From the NCBI GenBank assembly GCA_964551295.1, contig CAZKDJ010000245.1, forward strand, positions 1 through 5,767: a stretch of 5,767 bases of DNA, read 5' to 3'. Under the pieces are notes generated by a model, which was given only the letters and a program-made list of their open reading frames with translations, had not been told where the DNA came from and made no database searches. Origin of the DNA: JAFGED01 sp964551295 (GTDB lineage: Bacteria > Chloroflexota > Anaerolineae > B4-G1). Shown here piece after piece: positions 5,611 to 5,767 of this stretch. Made by a program: the position numbers and the translations under genes. Every line of letters begins with the position of its first letter. The stretch's first letter is position 1.

Positions 5611-5710
5611 TTCTATTTCTATCTAGTGCGCAAGTCTAGCAAATTTCGAGCGTGATGCTCATCAGGGTTGGTCAAGTAGTAGTCAGGTTATCCCTCGACA
5701 ATTCCATGGA

Positions 5711-5767
5711 TCAGTCTGTCAGCCAGTCGATGGCTTGCAGCATCAGCCGCTGGTAGGGCTCGAGTTG
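5711..5767 (-). CDS. Possible C-terminal end of a minus-strand gene (partial)
   Basis: Reading in from the right edge on the minus strand, one frame gives QLEPYQRLMLQAIDWLTD and a TGA stop (5711-5713). The composition looks protein-like, but the segment is only 18 codons. A second minus frame is also open to TAA at 5688-5690 (ending RLADRLIHGIVEG), so the true frame, or a frameshift joining the two, cannot be settled here. The product is not recognised. If real, it would lie upstream of the DUF11 gene on the same strand with an AT-rich gap. Confidence 0.35.
   Translation of the reverse strand, partial: QLEPYQRLMLQAIDWLTD

Larger units (their letters stand above)
5472..5710. other. AT-rich intergenic region upstream of the DUF11 gene
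   Basis: No gene is seen here. The line 5581-5640 has 18 G/C in 60 bases by direct count, against 46 in 60 at 2221-2280. It contains the 15-bp tandem duplication, a small GAGC/GCTC hairpin (5648-5660) and palindromic AACGTTAAC (5526-5534). It probably carries the DUF11 promoter, but none can be placed with confidence. Confidence 0.5.

Overview
The window looks like a piece of a Chloroflexota-type (perhaps Anaerolineae) genome. That assignment is an inference. It rests on GC-rich ABC and adaptor genes with wobble-GC codons, a GTG start, a short-unit repeat coding NLKSQIS inside a protein N-terminus, TGATGCGTGA and ACGCAAAG intergenic repeats, and a secreted DUF11-type protein ending in YLPIVLRQFP. 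No rRNA or other phylogenetic marker is present.

Region 1 (1-4027, + strand) is the 3' part of an export operon. It holds the C-terminal half of an ABC ATPase (entering from the left edge), a complete second ABC ATPase (519-1469), a membrane-anchored HlyD/YbhG-like adaptor (1466-2779) and a second, lipoprotein adaptor (2780-4027). The last three genes are translationally coupled: an ATGA overlap joins the second ATPase to the first adaptor, and the two adaptors abut as TAG/ATG. The two ATPases resemble the two halves of the fused E. coli YbhF ATPase. The first has proline where the switch (H-loop) histidine should be, and the second has all motifs intact. No ABC-2 permease is in the window, so the membrane domains must lie upstream or elsewhere. 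The simplest reading is an asymmetric ATPase pair driving an ABC-2 exporter served by two paralogous adaptors.

Region 2 (4028-4205) separates convergent genes. It carries a small GC hairpin and a near-perfect 21-bp inverted repeat that may terminate transcription from both sides.

Region 3 (4206-5471, - strand) encodes a secreted or surface protein with three DUF11-like beta-sandwich repeats, a PT-rich linker after a membrane segment, and the YLPIVLR C-terminal tail. It has no visible functional link to the exporter.

Region 4 (5472-5767) is AT-rich upstream DNA with a perfect 15-bp tandem duplication, followed by an ambiguous, possibly coding right edge on the - strand.

No wholly new system is demonstrated. 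The most distinctive points are the degenerate/intact ATPase pair, the paired TM- and lipid-anchored adaptors with symmetric Asn-Pro breaks in their coiled coils, the 7-bp repeat built into the lipoprotein signal region, and the C-terminal YLPIVLR tail.
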